64,000 bases of DNA from CAZOAR01 sp964577985. Its GTDB lineage: Bacteria; Gemmatimonadota; CAZMKB01; CAZNLH01. Below the pieces are notes generated by a model that saw nothing but the letters and a program-made list of their open reading frames with translations, was not told the DNA's origin and made no database searches. Shown here piece by piece: positions 17,508-26,199 of the stretch. Positions within the stretch are counted from its first letter, which is position 1, and the number at the start of each line of letters is the position of its first letter. The position numbers and the translations under genes were made by a program. The stretch lies in the NCBI GenBank assembly GCA_964577985.1, contig CAZOAR010000003.1, forward strand, positions 1 to 64,000, read 5' to 3'.

Positions 17508-19334
17508 GTGACTAAAGCCAGGGATCGTACACGAGAGAAGAGCGCGTACCGCAGGGCGTCAGACAGGGCCGCTCCCGGTTCCGTCAGGTCGATAATCGAC
17601 AGGCAGAAACGCGTTATCGAGAATCTGAGGGAGATCAACGGCCTGAGGTCCAAGATAAGGAATATGGAAGAGGAGATCGTCAAACTCAGAGACAGGCTGA
17701 ATGCGACTCCGCAGGAGTATCGATCTCTTGGTTCCAGACTCAGACAATCGAGCCAGCGCCTTTATAAAATACAGCAGCAGAACGAAAAACTCGTGGGCGC
17801 CCTCAACCAGGCGAGAGAGAAGATCGAACTCCTGAAGGATGAGGTGGAAAAACTCACTGCCCCTCCCGCTTCATATGGGGTCCTTCACGGTTTTAATGAC
17901 GATGGGACCGTAAACATCCTCGTGTCGGGACGGAAGATGAAGGTAAATCTCCACCCGGATATCGACGGCAGCAAGCTCAGGAAAGGCCAGGAGTTGGTGC
18001 TCAACGACGCTATGAACGCGATCGAGGTAAAGGGTTATGAGGTCCAGGGGGAAGTCGTGTCGTTGAAGGCCGGCCTTGATGAGACGAGGGCCATCGTTAC
18101 TCTGAGGGCAGACGAGGAGGTCGTTGCGGAGATCGCCGAACCGCTGTGTGGCGCGGCATTGAATCCTGGAGATTTGCTGCTTTACGACGCTAAGTCCGGG
18201 TATCTGCTCGAAAAACTCCCGAGGGAAGACGTCGCGGATGTCATTCTTGAGGCAACTCCCGACGTCACGTACGAGAATATCGGAGGCCTCGATAACCAGA
18301 TCGAACAACTTCGCGACGCGATCGAGGTTCCCTACGTTTACGGGGACTATTACAAGGAATACCAGCTCAAACCGCCAAAGGGGATCCTCCTCTATGGGCC
18401 TCCAGGCTGCGGGAAAACGCTGATCGCAAAGGCCGTCGCCAATTCTCTGGCCAGGCACGTCGAAAAAATCAGTGGCAACGAGGCGAAGAGCTACTTTATC
18501 AATATCAAAGGGCCCGAACTTCTCGACAAATATGTCGGTGAGTCGGAGAGAAAAATCAGGGAGGTCTTCCGAAAGGCGAAGGAACAGGCGATGGAAGGGA
18601 TACCCGTCATCGTTTTCTTTGATGAGTTCGAATCCCTGTTCAGAACCAGGGGCTCGGGAATTTCTTCGGACATAGAGTCGACCATCGTCCCCATGTTTCT
18701 CTCTGAGATCGATGGCGTGGAAGACATCAGGAACGTGATCATAATAGGGGCGAGCAACAGGCAGGATCTCATCGACCCGGCAGTCCTCAGGCCGGGCCGG
18801 CTGGACATAAAGATCAGGATTGACAGACCCGATAGCGATGCGTCAAAGGCCATCTTTTCAAAGTACCTTACGAGCGATCTTCCCTTCGATGCCCTTGAGG
18901 TCACGGAGGCTGGAGGCAACCAGGAGGAGTTCGCGGAGATGCTGATCGCCCGGTCGGTGGACAGGATGTACAGCCAGGACGACGAGAACAGGTTTCTGGA
19001 GGTCACTTACGCGGGCGGAGAGAAAGAGGTCCTCTATTTCAAGGACTTCATCTCTGGAGCGATGATCGAGAGTGTCGTAAGCAGGGCGAAGAGATACGCC
19101 ATAAAGCGCTTGATAAAAGAGAATAAGAGGGGCCTGCGGGCCGACGACTTTCTCGATGCGATCAAGGAGGAGTTCCGGGAGAGCGAAGATCTTCCCAACA
19201 CTACGAATCCTGACGACTGGGTGAAGATATCCGGCAGAAGGAGTGAGAGGATAATAAACGTCCAGTCGCTCGTTTCGAGCAGCGAACGCAAGGAAAGAAA
19301 GATCCAGACAATCACTCCCGGCCACTATCTGTAG
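17508..19334 (+). CDS. mpa: Proteasome-associated AAA+ ATPase (Mpa/ARC)
   Basis: 608 aa. GTG 17508 is preferred because AGAGAGG is 8 bases upstream; an in-frame GTG at 17499 would overlap that site. Residues 25-115 form the coiled coil that captures Pup, followed by tandem OB folds (about 120-245). The AAA module has Walker A GPPGCGKT, Walker B FFDEFESLF and the arginine-finger region RPGRLD. The C-terminus ends in HYL, close to the penultimate-Tyr motif (GQYL) that docks Mpa on the 20S alpha ring. It unfolds pupylated proteins and feeds them to the proteasome. It is first in the order mpa-dop-pup-prcB-prcA-pafA, as in Actinobacteria. Confidence 0.95.
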   Translation: MTKARDRTREKSAYRRASDRAAPGSVRSIIDRQKRVIENLREINGLRSKIRNMEEEIVKLRDRLNATPQEYRSLGSRLRQSSQRLYKIQQQNEKLVGALNQAREKIELLKDEVEKLTAPPASYGVLHGFNDDGTVNILVSGRKMKVNLHPDIDGSKLRKGQELVLNDAMNAIEVKGYEVQGEVVSLKAGLDETRAIVTLRADEEVVAEIAEPLCGAALNPGDLLLYDAKSGYLLEKLPREDVADVILEATPDVTYENIGGLDNQIEQLRDAIEVPYVYGDYYKEYQLKPPKGILLYGPPGCGKTLIAKAVANSLARHVEKISGNEAKSYFINIKGPELLDKYVGESERKIREVFRKAKEQAMEGIPVIVFFDEFESLFRTRGSGISSDIESTIVPMFLSEIDGVEDIRNVIIIGASNRQDLIDPAVLRPGRLDIKIRIDRPDSDASKAIFSKYLTSDLPFDALEVTEAGGNQEEFAEMLIARSVDRMYSQDDENRFLEVTYAGGEKEVLYFKDFISGAMIESVVSRAKRYAIKRLIKENKRGLRADDFLDAIKEEFRESEDLPNTTNPDDWVKISGRRSERIINVQSLVSSSERKERKIQTITPGHYL

Positions 19335-19390
19335 GACAGGTATGTCGCGCGGGGATTGTCTTTCACATTCATCTATCAGGGGATAAGCAT

Positions 19391-20863
19391 ATGTCGTGTG
19401 GCGGTATAGTCGGTACTGAGACGGAATACGGGATCATCGCCCGAAACTCCAGCGGGTTTGATCCTCTGACCAATTCCATGCTTCTGGTCAACAGCATTCC
19501 CCTCCCGTACAAGGACGTGATATGGGATTACACGGAGGAGAGCCCTCTCTTCGATATTCGAGGGTTCAAGGCGGATGGAGAGGCGGAAATTCCCGATGAG
19601 GAGGAGAACAGGACCATCAACCGGGTTCTCCCGAACGGCGGGAGGTTCTACGTCGACGCCGCGCATCCTGAGTATTCCACTCCGGAGTGCGTCAATGCCC
19701 GTGAACTTGTCAAGTACGAGTCGGCCGGGGAGTTGATCGTCGATATGAGCCGCGAGGAAGCGAGCAAGGTAACCAGCAAAGAGTTGATACTGTACAAGAA
19801 TAATATCGACAGTCAGGGCAACAGCTACGGATACCACGAGAACTATCTTGTTTCCAGGGACATACCTTTCGAGCGCATCGCACACCACATGACACCTTTC
19901 TTCGTGACCAGGCAGATATTCTGCGGATCAGGCAGAGTGGACCGGCGCGGGAAGGGTACGGGCTGTCCCTTTCAAATAGGTCAGAGAGCGGACATGATAG
20001 AGAAACGGATAGGCCTCGAGACGATGAACAGGCGTCCCATCATTAATACCCGGGACGAACCTCACGCCGATCGGGAACGGTATCGTCGACTACATGTGAT
20101 ACTCGGCGATGCTAACATGTCGGAGTTCTCCACTTACCTTAAGGTGGGGCTGACGGGGCTGGTGCTGGGGATACTGGAGGAGGGAGGCAGCGTCGACCTT
20201 GATCTGGAAGATCCGGTGAAGGCGATCCATCAGATCTCGCGTGATCCGACATGCCGTGAGCGAGTGAGTCTGACCGATGGAAGACGATTGTCGGCGGTTG
20301 AGATTCAACGGGAGTTCCTTGAAGCGGTTGATGACTTCTACGGCGGTGATCGCCGAGACGAGGTAACGAGCGACCTGATTAACCGCTGGGGTTATGTCCT
20401 GGACGCGTTAGCCAGGGATCCCATGGAGCTTGGTGGCGAGGTCGACTGGGTGATCAAGAAGAGACTGCTGGAGGGATACATGGAGCGCAGGGGTGTGGAC
20501 TGGGATGATGAGAAGATTTCGATGATGGATCTGCAGTATCATGATCTCAGTCAGGAAAAGGGGCTCTACCGCAAATTGGTAGCGGAAGGGTTCGTCGAAT
20601 CGATCGTCCCGGGGGAGGAGGTCCTCGAGGGCATCGAAACACCTCCGGAGAGCACTCGCGCGTATTTCAGGGGTATGTGCCTCAAGAGATTTCCTCACAG
20701 GGTGTTTGGAGGTTCCTGGTCGTCGATCCTCTTTTATATGGACGAGGACCACATCAAGAGAATCCCCATGATGGAGCCGTTACGCGGGACCAGAGCGATG
20801 ACGGAAGAACTGTTCGAGCACTCTGAAACAGTCGAGGAACTCCTCGCGAATCTGGGAAACTGA
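19391..20863 (+). CDS. dop: Depupylase/Pup deamidase
   Basis: 490 aa, glutamine-synthetase-like fold. The N-terminal GTETEYGI motif and RDEPHADRERYRRLH segment are shared with Pup ligase. It is called Dop rather than PafA because it has a roughly 40-residue insertion (about 38-75, PYKDVIWDYTEESPLF onward) between the first strands, where the regulatory Dop loop lies. Dop cleaves the isopeptide bond between Pup and substrate lysine and, in species with Pup-Gln, deamidates Pup. Here Pup already ends in Glu, so depupylation is the likely essential role. It ends 13 bases before pup. Confidence 0.93.
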   Translation: MSCGGIVGTETEYGIIARNSSGFDPLTNSMLLVNSIPLPYKDVIWDYTEESPLFDIRGFKADGEAEIPDEEENRTINRVLPNGGRFYVDAAHPEYSTPECVNARELVKYESAGELIVDMSREEASKVTSKELILYKNNIDSQGNSYGYHENYLVSRDIPFERIAHHMTPFFVTRQIFCGSGRVDRRGKGTGCPFQIGQRADMIEKRIGLETMNRRPIINTRDEPHADRERYRRLHVILGDANMSEFSTYLKVGLTGLVLGILEEGGSVDLDLEDPVKAIHQISRDPTCRERVSLTDGRRLSAVEIQREFLEAVDDFYGGDRRDEVTSDLINRWGYVLDALARDPMELGGEVDWVIKKRLLEGYMERRGVDWDDEKISMMDLQYHDLSQEKGLYRKLVAEGFVESIVPGEEVLEGIETPPESTRAYFRGMCLKRFPHRVFGGSWSSILFYMDEDHIKRIPMMEPLRGTRAMTEELFEHSETVEELLANLGN

Positions 20864-20876
20864 AGGAGGTCGAGCT

Positions 20877-21074
20877 ATGAGCGGGCAGGGTAAAAAATCA
20901 GGCGGAAAAAAGAGAACAAAAGAGAAGAAAGAAACAGGGCCCAATCCGGAGACGACCAGGAAAGGCAGCGCCCTGAAAAAGGATCTCGACGACCTCATCG
21001 ATGAGATAGATGAGGTCCTGGAGGAAAACGCTGAGGAATTCGTAAAGAACTATGTCCAGCGGGGAGGTGAATGA
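20877..21074 (+). CDS. pup: Prokaryotic ubiquitin-like protein Pup, ending in GGE
   Basis: 65 aa, disordered and Lys-rich at the N-terminus. The C-terminal half is the classic helix and tail (DDLIDEIDEVLEENAEEF, then VKNYVQRGGE). The last residue is Glu, encoded GAA directly before TGA, so the protein is made in the ligation-competent form whose gamma-carboxylate PafA joins to substrate lysines. AAGGAGG stands 8 bases before the ATG. The stop overlaps the prcB start (ATGA). This small gene is flanked by all its partners, which makes the assignment secure. Confidence 0.97.
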   Translation: MSGQGKKSGGKKRTKEKKETGPNPETTRKGSALKKDLDDLIDEIDEVLEENAEEFVKNYVQRGGE

Positions 21075-21871
21075 CATTGATTTCTCTGGAGGAAGCGGCC
21101 GAGAGCAGTTTTTTCTGCATCCTCAGGAAGGAGTCCCCTGATCTTCTGCCGTCCATCACGACAGGCGCTCTCCCGGAAGGGGCCTGGAAGGTGGATGTAC
21201 CCGAGGGGACGACCGTCCTTGCTCTGAAGTATGAGAGCGGAGTGGTGGTGGCTGGTGACCGTAGAGCGGTCGAGGGGTTCCATGTGTCCGACAGGAGGAT
21301 CGAGAAGGTCTATGGAGTCGATGATTCGACTATCCTCGCGATCGCCGGGGCAGCCGGACCGTGCATCGAAATGGTAAAACTCTTCAAAACGGAACTTGAG
21401 CACTATGAGAAAATCGAGGGTGTTCCCCTCTCGCTGGAGGGGAAGGCGAACAAGCTTTCTCAAATGATCAAGGCTAATTTTCCCATGGCGACCCAGGGAC
21501 TCGTGGTAGTGCCTCTCTTTGTCGGATTCAACCCTGCGGACGACAGCGGAAGGATATACAAGTACGACGTGACCGGGGGAAGGTATGAGGAGATTGATTA
21601 TCACGCGATCGGTTCCGGAGGAAGGGACGCGAAAAACACGCTTAAGAAGCTCTTCAGGGAGGATATCTCTGAGGATGATGCGATCCGGTTCGCCCTCGAT
21701 GCACTCTATGACGCCTCCGAAGAAGACCTGGGAACGGGCGGGCCCGACTTCATGAGGGGGATATATCCGACTATCAAGGTTCTCTCCTCCGCGGGCATAG
21801 CGGACCAGCCCTGCGACAGGATCAAAGAGATCTATTCTGCGCTTTTTGAGGCGAGAGGGGGTGCACGATGA
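21071..21871 (+). CDS. prcB: 20S proteasome beta subunit (catalytic)
   Basis: 266 aa with a propeptide of 46 residues. Autocleavage after G46 would expose Thr47 (TTVLALKY), the catalytic N-terminal nucleophile. The expected catalytic partners fall in the right register of the mature chain: D17 (D63 of the precursor, AGDRRA) and K33 (K79, RIEKVYG). GSGGRDAKN follows in the second half. It forms the two inner heptameric rings that hydrolyse unfolded Pup-delivered proteins. It overlaps pup by four bases and prcA by four bases (ATGA at both joints). Confidence 0.96.
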   Translation: MTLISLEEAAESSFFCILRKESPDLLPSITTGALPEGAWKVDVPEGTTVLALKYESGVVVAGDRRAVEGFHVSDRRIEKVYGVDDSTILAIAGAAGPCIEMVKLFKTELEHYEKIEGVPLSLEGKANKLSQMIKANFPMATQGLVVVPLFVGFNPADDSGRIYKYDVTGGRYEEIDYHAIGSGGRDAKNTLKKLFREDISEDDAIRFALDALYDASEEDLGTGGPDFMRGIYPTIKVLSSAGIADQPCDRIKEIYSALFEARGGAR

Positions 21872-22548
21872 CAACGCCCTACTATGTGTCGCCCGAAAAA
21901 ATCATGCAGGACAAGGCGGAATATGCCCGGAAGGGTATAGCCCGCGGCAAGTCGATCATTGCCATGGAATGTCGCGATGGTATCCTGCTCGTCGCCGAAA
22001 ATCCGAGCCGATCGCTCAACAAGATATCGGAGATCTATGACAGGATAGCGTTTGCCGGAGCCGGCAAATTCAGCGAGTATGAGAGCCTGAGAAGGGCGGG
22101 GATAAAGCACGCTGATATCAAGGGATATGCATACGGCAGGGAGGACGTTACGGCCAAGTCTCTGGCGAACGCATACTCACAGTCTGTCGGCGATATCTTC
22201 AGCCAGGCCGTAAAACCCCTTGAAGTGGAGATACTGCTCACCCAGATCAACGACGACAGCACCGATGAAATCTATAGAATCTCGTTCGACGGTAATCTAA
22301 CGGACGAGAAGGACTTTGCCGCGATCGGCGGGAGAGCCGATGAGATCAAGAGGGTCCTCAAGGATAAGTACCGTGATGACATGACCCTCAGCGAGACTCT
22401 GGAGCTCTCAAGCGAAGCCATCCACGAAGTGAACAACTACGAGGTCAAGGTGGACAACCTCGAGACGGCTCTCCTCGATCGCAAGAGGAAAAACCGCCAT
22501 TTCAGAAGGTTGACATGTGGTGAGCTGAAAGAACTCCGGAAGGAGTAA
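21868..22548 (+). CDS. prcA: 20S proteasome alpha subunit
   Basis: 226 aa. It begins PYYVSPEKIMQDKAEYARKGIARG, the alpha-type N-terminal gate extension and H0 helix, and lacks a Thr nucleophile after a propeptide. SLNKISEIYDRIAFAGAGKF includes the pocket lysine region that accepts the ATPase C-terminus. It forms the outer heptameric rings that gate entry. The start overlaps prcB (ATGA), consistent with equimolar synthesis. The basic C-terminal tail (DRKRKNRHFRR) is lineage-specific. Confidence 0.95.
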   Translation: MTTPYYVSPEKIMQDKAEYARKGIARGKSIIAMECRDGILLVAENPSRSLNKISEIYDRIAFAGAGKFSEYESLRRAGIKHADIKGYAYGREDVTAKSLANAYSQSVGDIFSQAVKPLEVEILLTQINDDSTDEIYRISFDGNLTDEKDFAAIGGRADEIKRVLKDKYRDDMTLSETLELSSEAIHEVNNYEVKVDNLETALLDRKRKNRHFRRLTCGELKELRKE

Positions 22549-22551
22549 CCC

Positions 22552-23904
22552 TTGGCACGACGCATCTACGGACTGGAGACAGAGTACGGACTCCTGTTCT
22601 CTTCCAGCGGAAGAGCCAATCTGCCCCCGGAGAGCGCCCTCCTCTACCTCTTCGAAAACATCTATTCACGCCAGAGCAGGACAAATATCTTCCTGAAGAA
22701 TGGCGCCAGGCTGTATCAGGATACAGGCTGCCACCCTGAATACGCAACGCCGGAGTGCGACAGCATCCTGGACCTCGTGGTTCACGACAAGGCGGGAGAG
22801 CGGATTCTCGAGTCGCTGATAGAATCCGCTGAGATGAAGCTGGCGCGTGAGGGTGTCAAGGGACGCATATTCATCTTCAAGAACAACACCGATTCGGTGG
22901 GCAACACGTATGGCTGTCACGAGAACTACCTGATAAGACGTCACTTCGATTTTCAGAAGATGGCGGAGGAGATGATACCATTTCTCGTGACTCGGCAGAT
23001 CTACAGCGGGTCAGGAAAGATCCTCAAGACCAGTGTCGGCTACAATTATTTTATATCCCAGCGGGCACAGCATGTCTACCAGAAAATATCAGGCGCTACG
23101 ACCAGTTCGCGCTCGATCATCAACACACGCGACGAGCCCCACGCGGATCGCGAGAGATACCGGCGCCTGCATGTCATAGTGAGCGATTCGAACATGTCGG
23201 AGTTCTCGACGTACCTCAAGGTTGGTTTAACCGAACTTGTGCTGGGCGTCCTTGAGGGAGGGGGAGGTTTCGATCTGGAGCTTGAGGATCCGGTACGCGC
23301 GATACGCCAGGTGTCGCGTGACCCCGCCTGCCGGGAGAAGGTGGACCTGCTCAACGGGAAAAGGATGACCGCCGTAGAGATACAAAGGGAGTACCTGGAC
23401 CTCGTGGACAGCTACTACGGAGGAAGCCGCAGAAACGAGGAAGTAGATGATCTCATCGATCGCTGGAATTACGTGCTCGACGCGCTGTCTTCCGATCCTA
23501 TGGAGTTGTCTCGAAAAGTCGACTGGGTGATCAAGAAGCGTATGATGGAGAGTTACATGGAGCGCAAGGGAGTTGACTGGGACGATGAAAAAATCCTTGC
23601 CGTGGATCTTCAGTACCACAACATCTGCCGGCAGAGTGGGCTTTATTACCTCGCCGAAAAGAAGGGGATGGTAGACAGGGAATTCGACGAGGGGGAGATC
23701 GAAGCCGCGATCGAGAATCCACCCCAGAAGACCCGGGCCAAGATAAGGGGGGATTTCATCAGGGAGGCGAACAGGCTGAAGAAGTCGTACAGCGTCGATT
23801 GGGGTTATCTCAAATTGAACGGCCACTTCCAGAAGACTGTCATCTGCAAGGATCCATTCCGCTCATCCGACCCGCGTGTCGCGAGGATGATATCGGCCTC
23901 CTGA
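22552..23904 (+). CDS. pafA: Pup-protein ligase
   Basis: 450 aa starting at TTG 22552, three bases after the prcA stop, with GGAAGGAG well spaced upstream. It has the glutamine-synthetase-like fold with GLETEYGL and the RDEPHADRERYRRLH active-site segment. It lacks the long N-terminal insertion seen in the neighbouring Dop paralogue, which identifies it as the ligase. It phosphorylates the C-terminal Glu of Pup with ATP and forms an isopeptide bond to substrate lysines. It is last in the six-gene set and converges with the cytochrome operon 32 bases away. No pafB/pafC regulator is present. Confidence 0.94.
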   Translation: MARRIYGLETEYGLLFSSSGRANLPPESALLYLFENIYSRQSRTNIFLKNGARLYQDTGCHPEYATPECDSILDLVVHDKAGERILESLIESAEMKLAREGVKGRIFIFKNNTDSVGNTYGCHENYLIRRHFDFQKMAEEMIPFLVTRQIYSGSGKILKTSVGYNYFISQRAQHVYQKISGATTSSRSIINTRDEPHADRERYRRLHVIVSDSNMSEFSTYLKVGLTELVLGVLEGGGGFDLELEDPVRAIRQVSRDPACREKVDLLNGKRMTAVEIQREYLDLVDSYYGGSRRNEEVDDLIDRWNYVLDALSSDPMELSRKVDWVIKKRMMESYMERKGVDWDDEKILAVDLQYHNICRQSGLYYLAEKKGMVDREFDEGEIEAAIENPPQKTRAKIRGDFIREANRLKKSYSVDWGYLKLNGHFQKTVICKDPFRSSDPRVARMISAS

Positions 23905-23936
23905 CAATGTCGACCTCTTTCTGCCGTGGTGAGAGA

Positions 23937-25100
23937 TCAGAAGTTGACTATTCCGTTTATGTGGAGGCTCTTGCCCTCTGCTGTGATCGTGGTGTCCGCT
24001 GCGACTACTGAGCCGTGGCAGACGTCGCATCCGAGGCCGAAATCGTCGTGAGGTGGGATCTTGTGGCAGTTACCACATGCAGACTGGGAGCCGTCCACAA
24101 CAGTCCAGGTCGGCTCGGTCAGAGAGCCTTGCTGCTCTTCATCGAAGGCCCCGCCGTGACAATATACGTCGGCGCACGTCGGGTCTTCCCCTGTGTTGTC
24201 GTATGATGGTCTTGTGTCCTGTGCGGCCAGGCTCCCCCAGGTGATCTCCGCAACGAATGGCGGGCCACCGTCTATATGCCCTGCATCCTCCACGCTCGAA
24301 GGCTTCACGTGGCACTCATCGCAGTCGATTCCCACCCTCAACGGTCCCGTGGTAACATGGCTTTCGTGGGCTCCCACACCGGCGGTCCTGGTGTCGGAAC
24401 TTCCAGTCAGGCTTGTGGGTGGTGCAGGTCGAGGGTCGTTATTCGCTTCAACACTCCTTTCGGAGTCGCCGTGGCAATCCCAGCACTCGAAATCGTGTGT
24501 CTCCGTCCAGATCGGGGATGAATTCCCCGCGCCATGGCACACGATGCCGCTGCAGGTCCTGGAGGTCCTGTCCCACGTTGCATTAATTCCTCCGATCGTG
24601 GCGCCTTTGGCGAATGTTATCTCCGCCGGGAGTGGCGTGTCCTGGTGCCCTGGACTGGGCTGTGTCTCAGGTACAACATGGCACACGCTGCAACTGAACC
24701 CGCCGAAACTGCCTTCGCCCTGAATGTGAATCGTATGGGCACCGACACCGATATTGTCGATTGTCGTATTGCCCGAGAGATCCGGGGGTGGCGCTCCGGT
24801 ACCGTCATCCGGGTCTCCGTGACAGCTTACACACTCGTTTTCCGACTCGTGGCACTGGTAACAGGCTACCGCCCGGATACCCCCGGTCGCGTCCTCCCCG
24901 TGGCACTCGTAACAGAAATCTGTCCCCACAGCGAGCACCCTTGTGCCGTGAAAGTCGGCCGATGCTGGATCCATCCATGCGTCGGGGTGGACGTCTGGGA
25001 AGACGGGGTTGTTTCTGCGGTCGCTGCATCCGGCCAACATTACGAGGGCCGACACGCATGCTGTCAGGAACAGGAGCTCGTGCCTCTCCCTAAAACGCAT
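23937..25100 (-). CDS. Decahaem c-type cytochrome lipoprotein (candidate outer-surface cytochrome)
   Basis: 387 aa. The N-terminus has a lipoprotein signal with lipobox LAGC (C25). Ten haem-attachment sites are visible: eight CX2CH (CYECH, CYQCH, CVSCH, CSVCH, CWDCH, CDECH, CGNCH, CDVCH) and two CX4CH (CSGIVCH, CADVYCH). The CX4CH/CX2CH mixture is typical of Geobacter-type multihaem proteins. It is last in a three-gene operon after a beta-barrel and a 14-haem cytochrome, and its start overlaps the preceding stop by 11 bases. By analogy with OmcB-type lipoproteins it may sit on the outer membrane and pass electrons to an external acceptor. That location is inference. Confidence 0.88.
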   Translation of the reverse strand: MRFRERHELLFLTACVSALVMLAGCSDRRNNPVFPDVHPDAWMDPASADFHGTRVLAVGTDFCYECHGEDATGGIRAVACYQCHESENECVSCHGDPDDGTGAPPPDLSGNTTIDNIGVGAHTIHIQGEGSFGGFSCSVCHVVPETQPSPGHQDTPLPAEITFAKGATIGGINATWDRTSRTCSGIVCHGAGNSSPIWTETHDFECWDCHGDSERSVEANNDPRPAPPTSLTGSSDTRTAGVGAHESHVTTGPLRVGIDCDECHVKPSSVEDAGHIDGGPPFVAEITWGSLAAQDTRPSYDNTGEDPTCADVYCHGGAFDEEQQGSLTEPTWTVVDGSQSACGNCHKIPPHDDFGLGCDVCHGSVVAADTTITAEGKSLHINGIVNF

Positions 25101-26199
25101 TTCTCACCCCTTTGCGGAGGTCGGGCAGGCCATTCCCTCCGGATCTCAGTGTGTGACAGTACTGGCAGAAACCGGGCTCCGTCAGGGGTCTTCCGGGCAC
25201 ATGGCATCGGTAACAGAGATATGAGGGATCATCGTGCCACGGTCCTTTGCCTCGTTCCGTAGAGAATCCCGGTCCGTGGGGGCTCGGGTCGGTCCCCTGG
25301 ATGTTGTCTGAATCCTTGTGGCAGCGGAGACATGTGGGATCGTCCTCGTCATGGCAGGCGGCGCATGCCTCGAGGTCCCTGGCCGCTTGCAGACCGTGAT
25401 CGCGGTCTGGCCAGCCGGCGCTCGAGTGGTTCAGCGGCATCACCTCTTCCCGCGTGTGGCAATCGTTACAGAACCCCTTGTTCGTATGACAGACCATGCA
25501 GTCCTTCTCTTTCCCCTTCGCGTCCAGCATATGCGTATACCTGTAGTTCAGGGCGTGTGATGTCTGTCTCAGGTTGTCTCCCTCGTGACAGCCGAGGCAG
25601 AAGTCGGAATCGGTGTGACACATCCTGCAGCTCGTGTCGTTCTGGGATGCATCATACTTGTGATTATGCCTCCAGTCGGCCGGATGCGCCATTCGCCTGA
25701 TCTTCTCAGGGTCGATGTGGCATGTGGAACAAGCGAACGGGGCCGTTCGATCATCGTGGCACGACGTGCACACCTCCATCGTGGGCATATTCTTCTCCGT
25801 GAGAGTGACCGCCTTTTCAACTCCCCGGTGGCAGTCCACGCAGCCAGGCCCTCGAGACAGGTGTTTCCTGTGAGAGAAGATGATTTCCCAGCCGAGATCC
25901 GGGAGTGGCTCGATTGCCTCCGGATTCCTGTGGCAGGTGCCACACTCGTGCTCTTCAATGGCTTCCTCGTGGCACTCGGCACACACCTTGTGCGAAGGGA
26001 TGTTCCTTCCGGTGGCGGAATTGCTCCCGGGGATTGATGTGTGGCAATCCGTGCAGTCGATCTCCATTTCACCGACGTGAAGGGCGTGCGAGAATGTCAG
26101 GTTGTTCTCGGGGATGAAGAGCCCTCCCCCCTTGAGAGCTATCCGGGGTGAAAGTGTGAGTAGAACAGCGATCAACAGGGTTGAAAAAGTTGTTTTCAT
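25090..26199 (-). CDS. 14-haem c-type cytochrome (candidate periplasmic electron carrier)
   Basis: 369 aa with an N-terminal hydrophobic signal segment (about 4-20). Fourteen CX2CH motifs are present, from CTDCH near residue 49 to CQYCH near residue 350. Many have a paired upstream His (FSHALH, FSHRKHL) typical of bis-His cytochrome c7/c3-like modules. ATG 26199 overlaps the stop of the barrel gene by four bases. The gene order barrel, secreted cytochrome, lipoprotein cytochrome matches the ombB-omaB-omcB conduits of Geobacter. It could fill the OmaB/MtrA-like role inside the barrel, though OmaB has eight haems. Confidence 0.88.
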   Translation of the reverse strand: MKTTFSTLLIAVLLTLSPRIALKGGGLFIPENNLTFSHALHVGEMEIDCTDCHTSIPGSNSATGRNIPSHKVCAECHEEAIEEHECGTCHRNPEAIEPLPDLGWEIIFSHRKHLSRGPGCVDCHRGVEKAVTLTEKNMPTMEVCTSCHDDRTAPFACSTCHIDPEKIRRMAHPADWRHNHKYDASQNDTSCRMCHTDSDFCLGCHEGDNLRQTSHALNYRYTHMLDAKGKEKDCMVCHTNKGFCNDCHTREEVMPLNHSSAGWPDRDHGLQAARDLEACAACHDEDDPTCLRCHKDSDNIQGTDPSPHGPGFSTERGKGPWHDDPSYLCYRCHVPGRPLTEPGFCQYCHTLRSGGNGLPDLRKGVRNAF

